Assembly (NCBI GenBank): GCA_017416845.1 | Contig: JAFQBA010000040.1 | Span: forward strand, 1-58,250 | Origin: Clostridia bacterium | Lineage (GTDB): Bacteria > Bacillota > Clostridia > UMGS1810 | Direction: 5' to 3' | DNA length: 58,250 nt | Shown here: in pieces, positions 55,265-58,250 of the stretch | Layout: each line of letters opens with the position of its first letter | Position numbering within the stretch: the stretch's first letter is position 1 | Translations under genes and position numbers: made by a program | The notes under the pieces: model-generated | Told to the model about the DNA's origin: nothing | Seen by the model: only the letters and a program-made list of their open reading frames with translations | Databases searched by the model: none

Positions 55265-56107
55265 TTATTTCTGTTTTGCTGCCCATTCTTTCTGATATTC
55301 ATTGGAAATGGTTTCTTCTTTGAGGAATTTAATTCTCTTTGCAAGAACCTCGGCATTGTGTTCAAAGAGTGCCTTTGCAATTCTTTCATTAACACCTTCG
55401 TGGTGGTCACCGCCATAGGAATTGGGGTAGTTTGCCATCCAAGCAAAAGGAGTTGACACACCCATTTTGCTGAATTCATCAAAGCGATGTGTTGAAAGAC
55501 CATCTTCCTGGGTGATTTTGTCGAGGCGAACTGTTTCGGGCTTTATGGCATATGTGAGAGAGGTTTCTCTGATGCCGGCGTGTCCCCAGCGTTTGCCCGA
55601 TTCAACAAAGTCACGAATATACTTTCTGTCTTCTTCGGTAAGGTAGTCATATCTTCCTTCCTCGGCAATAACATCAACAGCGTGATCTCCGCAATTTGTA
55701 TCAAAAACCATATAATCATTTTTTTCATACAGCACACTTCTTGAAAAATTGCCGAGCATTGCACCGTTGCCGCCGTGAGAGCTTACAAGAAGGATTTTTT
55801 TGAATCCGTTTCTTGCGATTTCCTTGCATGTTTCATTGAGAATGTCCCATCTTAGCTTTGCCGAAAAGATTACCGTGCCGGCAAATTCACCTGCACCGGT
55901 TTTTTCTCCGAAAAACATAGTCGGAAAAACAACGGCATATTCAAGCTCTGCAGCTTTTTCACAAACTCCTGCACCGATGATTGTGTCACAACCCACGGGA
56001 AGATGCTGACCGTGTTTTTCGAGACAACCAACAGGAACAATACAAACTCCATTTGATTTTTCGATGGCTTCTTTAAATTCTTCTTCTCTTAAATTTTCCC
56101 ATAACAT
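55265..56107 (-). CDS. Creatininase-family amidohydrolase
   Basis: A 280-residue metal hydrolase. IVPVGCLEKHGQHLPVGCDT contains the Glu-x-His-Gly-x-His ligands, LVSSHGGNGAM the core loop, GHAGIRETSLTYAI the Asp/Glu region. Family members cut creatinine, formamide or lactam-like amides, and several act in mycofactocin or sugar amide metabolism; substrate not clear. GGAGG lies nine bases before ATG 56107; the extension to 56143 is not supported. A conserved dyad promoter lies upstream, the same as for the lyase operon, so it probably serves the same polysaccharide pathway, with the LamG/Ig gene following 49 bases later. Confidence 0.88.
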   Translation of the reverse strand: MLWENLREEEFKEAIEKSNGVCIVPVGCLEKHGQHLPVGCDTIIGAGVCEKAAELEYAVVFPTMFFGEKTGAGEFAGTVIFSAKLRWDILNETCKEIARNGFKKILLVSSHGGNGAMLGNFSRSVLYEKNDYMVFDTNCGDHAVDVIAEEGRYDYLTEEDRKYIRDFVESGKRWGHAGIRETSLTYAIKPETVRLDKITQEDGLSTHRFDEFSKMGVSTPFAWMANYPNSYGGDHHEGVNERIAKALFEHNAEVLAKRIKFLKEETISNEYQKEWAAKQK

Positions 56108-56159
56108 ATTGACTACCTCCGTTTGTAAATAAAACATATGCAAAAATTAATTTATTTTA

Positions 56160-56245
56160 TTTATATATAAGATTTTAAACAATACAATTTTAATTGTCTA
56201 TAAAATAGGTGACTAAAATTACATAAGTATGTCACTTTCGCTCAC
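56160..56245 (-). promoter_or_regulatory. Promoter of the creatininase gene with conserved upstream dyad
   Basis: Minus-strand TATAAA (56160-56165), spacer 16, TTGTAT (56182-56187). Then the 54-bp conserved segment at 56192-56245, with GTGAC (56209-56213) and GTCAC (56231-56235), 22 bp apart. The distance from the -10 box to the segment is 27 bp, the same as upstream of the lyase operon. Confidence 0.65.
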
Positions 56246-56292
56246 GCTTTTGGTAGAAAAAAACTTTTCGTTTTTGTGCATTTTGCCACGAG

Positions 56293-57990
56293 TTATCTTT
56301 CGGAGCTTTTTTCAAAAACGGGAATGTTTTCTGTTTCAACTTCGAACCATCCGCAGCAAGCAGGCTTCTTTGTCCAGTAGTCAACCCATTCTCCTTTTGG
56401 AAGATACACTTTCCTTTTGTCAGCATCTCCCGTAATGGGAGCAACAATGAGATTGTCACAGAATATGTATTCATCATCAATGTTATATGTATTAACATCA
56501 TCGGTATAATCCGACACAAGAGCACGGATTGGCGGTTTACCGGTAAGTTTATATTCATCAAAGGCTTTTCTGAGCATCGGGAAAAGACTTTTTCTTATCC
56601 GCAGAAGCTCCTTTGCTTCTTTTTCGCAGTCATATTTTATCCACGGAACAACATTTGTTGACCAGCCGTTTATGAGACATTGAGCAGAAAAAACATTTAG
56701 CTGAAGTCTTCTGAGGAACTCTTTTTTGTTTGCGGCATGACGCACTTCGGGAGACCAAAGGATCCCTGAAAAACCTGCATTTACAACACCACGCAAATAT
56801 TCTTTGTGATTGTAGAGGTCGCTGTAGATTACAAAGGGATATGACGAACAAAGAGCACCTGCGGCTCGCACCTGAGACAGTGTGGGAACGCCGTCTAAAG
56901 CTTTTAAAATCGTCTGCATATAAAGCGTGCCAAAAAGCTGATGATATTGTTCGCCATCCATACCCGATGGAAAACGGGCATAGTCGGGAAAGCTCCACCA
57001 GTCGTTGTCACATTCGTCAAGCTTAAAGCCTTCTACCCCATCCGACACAAGACTGTTTTTGTGGTAATCTGCAAATATTTTTTGAGCTTCTTCCGTGGCA
57101 AAATCGGGAATAAGCCCTTCCCACACTTCATAGTCGGCACTGTAGTCAAAAATATCTTTGTAGATTGGTGAACTTGAATTTACAAAAGCATGCTCCCACA
57201 AATTCACATGGAAATCTTTGTCTTTGAGATATTTAATCATTCTTTTGCGATTGGGAAAACGGTTTTCGTTCCACACATACGAGCATGAATATGCGGCAGT
57301 CTGCCATCCGGGTTCAAGACCGATTGTGTCAAGCGGAATATCGTTGTCTCTGAAATAGTCGGCAAAAGCCATAATTTCTTCTTCGTTAAGCTTTGTGTAG
57401 GCTCGATACATCACACCAAGTCCCCAATCGGGCATATCGCATCCGCCGCCGGAGAACATATTATACTGCGAAACAATGTCGGTAATGGTGTCACCTTCAA
57501 AAATATAGATATCAATTCCCTTTGAACAAGGAATTTCAACGGTCATAAGGGTTTCTTCTTTATCCCGTTCTTTTGCATACAGCTCAACAAGCTCCGTATA
57601 CATGGCGTTTCTGCCGTCATCCTCTCTGAAACGTCGCACCTGGCAGCCGCAGTTGAATTTGGCATACCTTGCAGTGTCAAAATACATACCGTAGCCTTTG
57701 TTGGTTACAAAAAACGGAACCGGTGCATGGGAGTCGCCCGACTCGGTTGAACCGCAATATGTGGCAAGACGAAGCTTTCTCCCTTTGTGATTGACGGTTA
57801 CAAACTGTAGTCCGAGACCGTAGACTTCTTCATCGGGTGCAAGAGGAAACTGTACCATACAGCCGGATTTGTTTTCAGAAAAAGTGATTTTGGATGTGTC
57901 ATATTTGATTTGGGTATCTTTGGGATTGAGATTTTTACAAAACTTTGTGGGAACAAATTCTTCCGGTGTTCCGAAGCGTATTTTTTTCAT
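56293..57990 (-). CDS. Glycoside hydrolase family 31, truncated C-terminus
   Basis: A 565-residue cytoplasmic enzyme (no signal peptide). The N-terminal beta-sandwich (DEEVYGLGLQFVTVNHKGRKL), TIM barrel with DTIGLEPGWQTAAY, the likely nucleophile Asp in EGFKLDECDNDWW, and VIYSDLYNHKEYLRG followed by FSGILWSPEVRH as the second catalytic loop place it in GH31 (alpha-glucosidase, alpha-xylosidase or sulfoquinovosidase). The C-terminal proximal sheet ends at GWFEVETENIPVFEKSSER, where normal GH31 proteins have about 100-150 more residues. AGGAGG precedes ATG 57990. First gene of the locus from the right end, with its own consensus promoter. Substrate unknown. Confidence 0.88.
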   Translation of the reverse strand: MKKIRFGTPEEFVPTKFCKNLNPKDTQIKYDTSKITFSENKSGCMVQFPLAPDEEVYGLGLQFVTVNHKGRKLRLATYCGSTESGDSHAPVPFFVTNKGYGMYFDTARYAKFNCGCQVRRFREDDGRNAMYTELVELYAKERDKEETLMTVEIPCSKGIDIYIFEGDTITDIVSQYNMFSGGGCDMPDWGLGVMYRAYTKLNEEEIMAFADYFRDNDIPLDTIGLEPGWQTAAYSCSYVWNENRFPNRKRMIKYLKDKDFHVNLWEHAFVNSSSPIYKDIFDYSADYEVWEGLIPDFATEEAQKIFADYHKNSLVSDGVEGFKLDECDNDWWSFPDYARFPSGMDGEQYHQLFGTLYMQTILKALDGVPTLSQVRAAGALCSSYPFVIYSDLYNHKEYLRGVVNAGFSGILWSPEVRHAANKKEFLRRLQLNVFSAQCLINGWSTNVVPWIKYDCEKEAKELLRIRKSLFPMLRKAFDEYKLTGKPPIRALVSDYTDDVNTYNIDDEYIFCDNLIVAPITGDADKRKVYLPKGEWVDYWTKKPACCGWFEVETENIPVFEKSSER

Positions 57991-58049
57991 TGGTTGACCT
58001 CCTGAGATATATTGTAATATGAAATCTTTATACATCATTGTACACCTTG

Positions 58050-58078
58050 ATTATAATTGTCGATGTATTCCGTGTCAA
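58050..58078 (-). promoter_or_regulatory. Consensus promoter of the GH31 gene
   Basis: Minus-strand TTGACA (58073-58078), 17 bases, TATAAT (58050-58055). A 9-bp inverted repeat ATTCCGTGT/ACACGGAAT at 58067-58090 covers the -35 box and could be an operator. Confidence 0.85.
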
Positions 58079-58093
58079 CAAACACGGAATAAC

Positions 58094-58250
58094 AAATTTG
58101 AGTTTGTCGGGGTGTTTAACACAAGGGCATCGTAGGGGACGGCGTCCTCGACGTCCCGTGTCAATTACATCGAGAACAAATCTTAAATAATACTGAAACG
58201 TTGAAAACAGTGTCATTGTGTATTGAAGATTGAACTTGAAATAACGGGAC
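58094..58250. repeat. Composite interspersed repeat at the window end
   Basis: 58094-58126 is close to the inverse of 122-151. Next, GTAGGGGACGGCGTCCTCGA at 58132 begins a GC-rich hairpin repeat ending near GTCCCG, with CGGGAC again at the last bases, so the element probably continues outside the window. No gene is seen. Confidence 0.5.

Noticed and set aside
58056..58090. A third copy of the conserved dyad before the GH31 gene
   Set aside because: Only the AATTGTC start and a few bases match; the region is instead a consensus promoter with another inverted repeat.

Overview
The window looks like chromosomal DNA of a low-to-medium GC, anaerobic, endospore-forming member of the Clostridia. 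The evidence is a small acid-soluble spore protein, a SpoVM-like peptide, the SCIFF ranthipeptide with its radical SAM maturase, strong Shine-Dalgarno sites (AGGAGG), many TTGACA-N17-TATAAT promoters, and S-layer homology (SLH) proteins. Genus cannot be fixed from sequence alone; the mix of SLH proteins and polysaccharide enzymes suggests a gut-type glycan degrader (inference).

Layout. 1-6.5 kb: a GH2 beta-galactosidase, a small XRE regulator facing a 34-residue membrane peptide, and a three-gene operon (ceramidase-like protein plus two related small proteins). 6.5-10.1 kb: mscL, then the SCIFF operon on the minus strand (scfA, a hairpin, scfB, and a decarboxylase coupled to scfB). 10.1-16 kb: a TetR regulator, a lipoprotein-MBOAT-DHHW set typical of surface glycan O-acetylation, and convergent asnB. 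16-17.6 kb: a sporulation-flavoured stretch (SASP, tandem OB-fold protein, SpoVM-like peptide, 52-residue membrane protein). 17.7-21.9 kb: a MarR-controlled heterodimeric ABC exporter. 21.9-29 kb: AraC regulator facing an ADP-ribosylglycohydrolase-family gene, MATE efflux gene facing DUF3737, then YitT and a sugar isomerase-like gene. 29-35.6 kb: a manA-aminotransferase-trpS-GT4-wecB operon facing a lipid kinase. 35.7-37.2 kb: a PfkB kinase overlapping an XRE domain with an apparent frame break, and tRNA-Thr(CGT).

37.3-58 kb is one large minus-strand surface-polysaccharide locus: GH31, creatininase-family, secreted LamG/Ig protein, transglutaminase-like protein, then a tightly packed five-gene operon of secreted proteins: two giant heparinase II/III-type lyase candidates, a LamG paralogue, and two SLH proteins. 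The lyases presumably cleave an anionic polysaccharide at the cell surface and the cytoplasmic GH31 and GH2 enzymes would process sugars, but the substrate is unknown.

The most interesting new signal is a conserved ~54-bp sequence upstream of both the creatininase gene and the lyase operon. It contains a GTGAC/GTCAC dyad and sits exactly 27 bp upstream of the putative -10 hexamer in both places, so the two units look co-regulated. Other notable points are a LamG-like module inserted inside the catalytic beta domain of both lyases, the SCIFF operon hairpin, the broken XRE-PfkB fusion, and a repeat inserted into the loop of a terminator.
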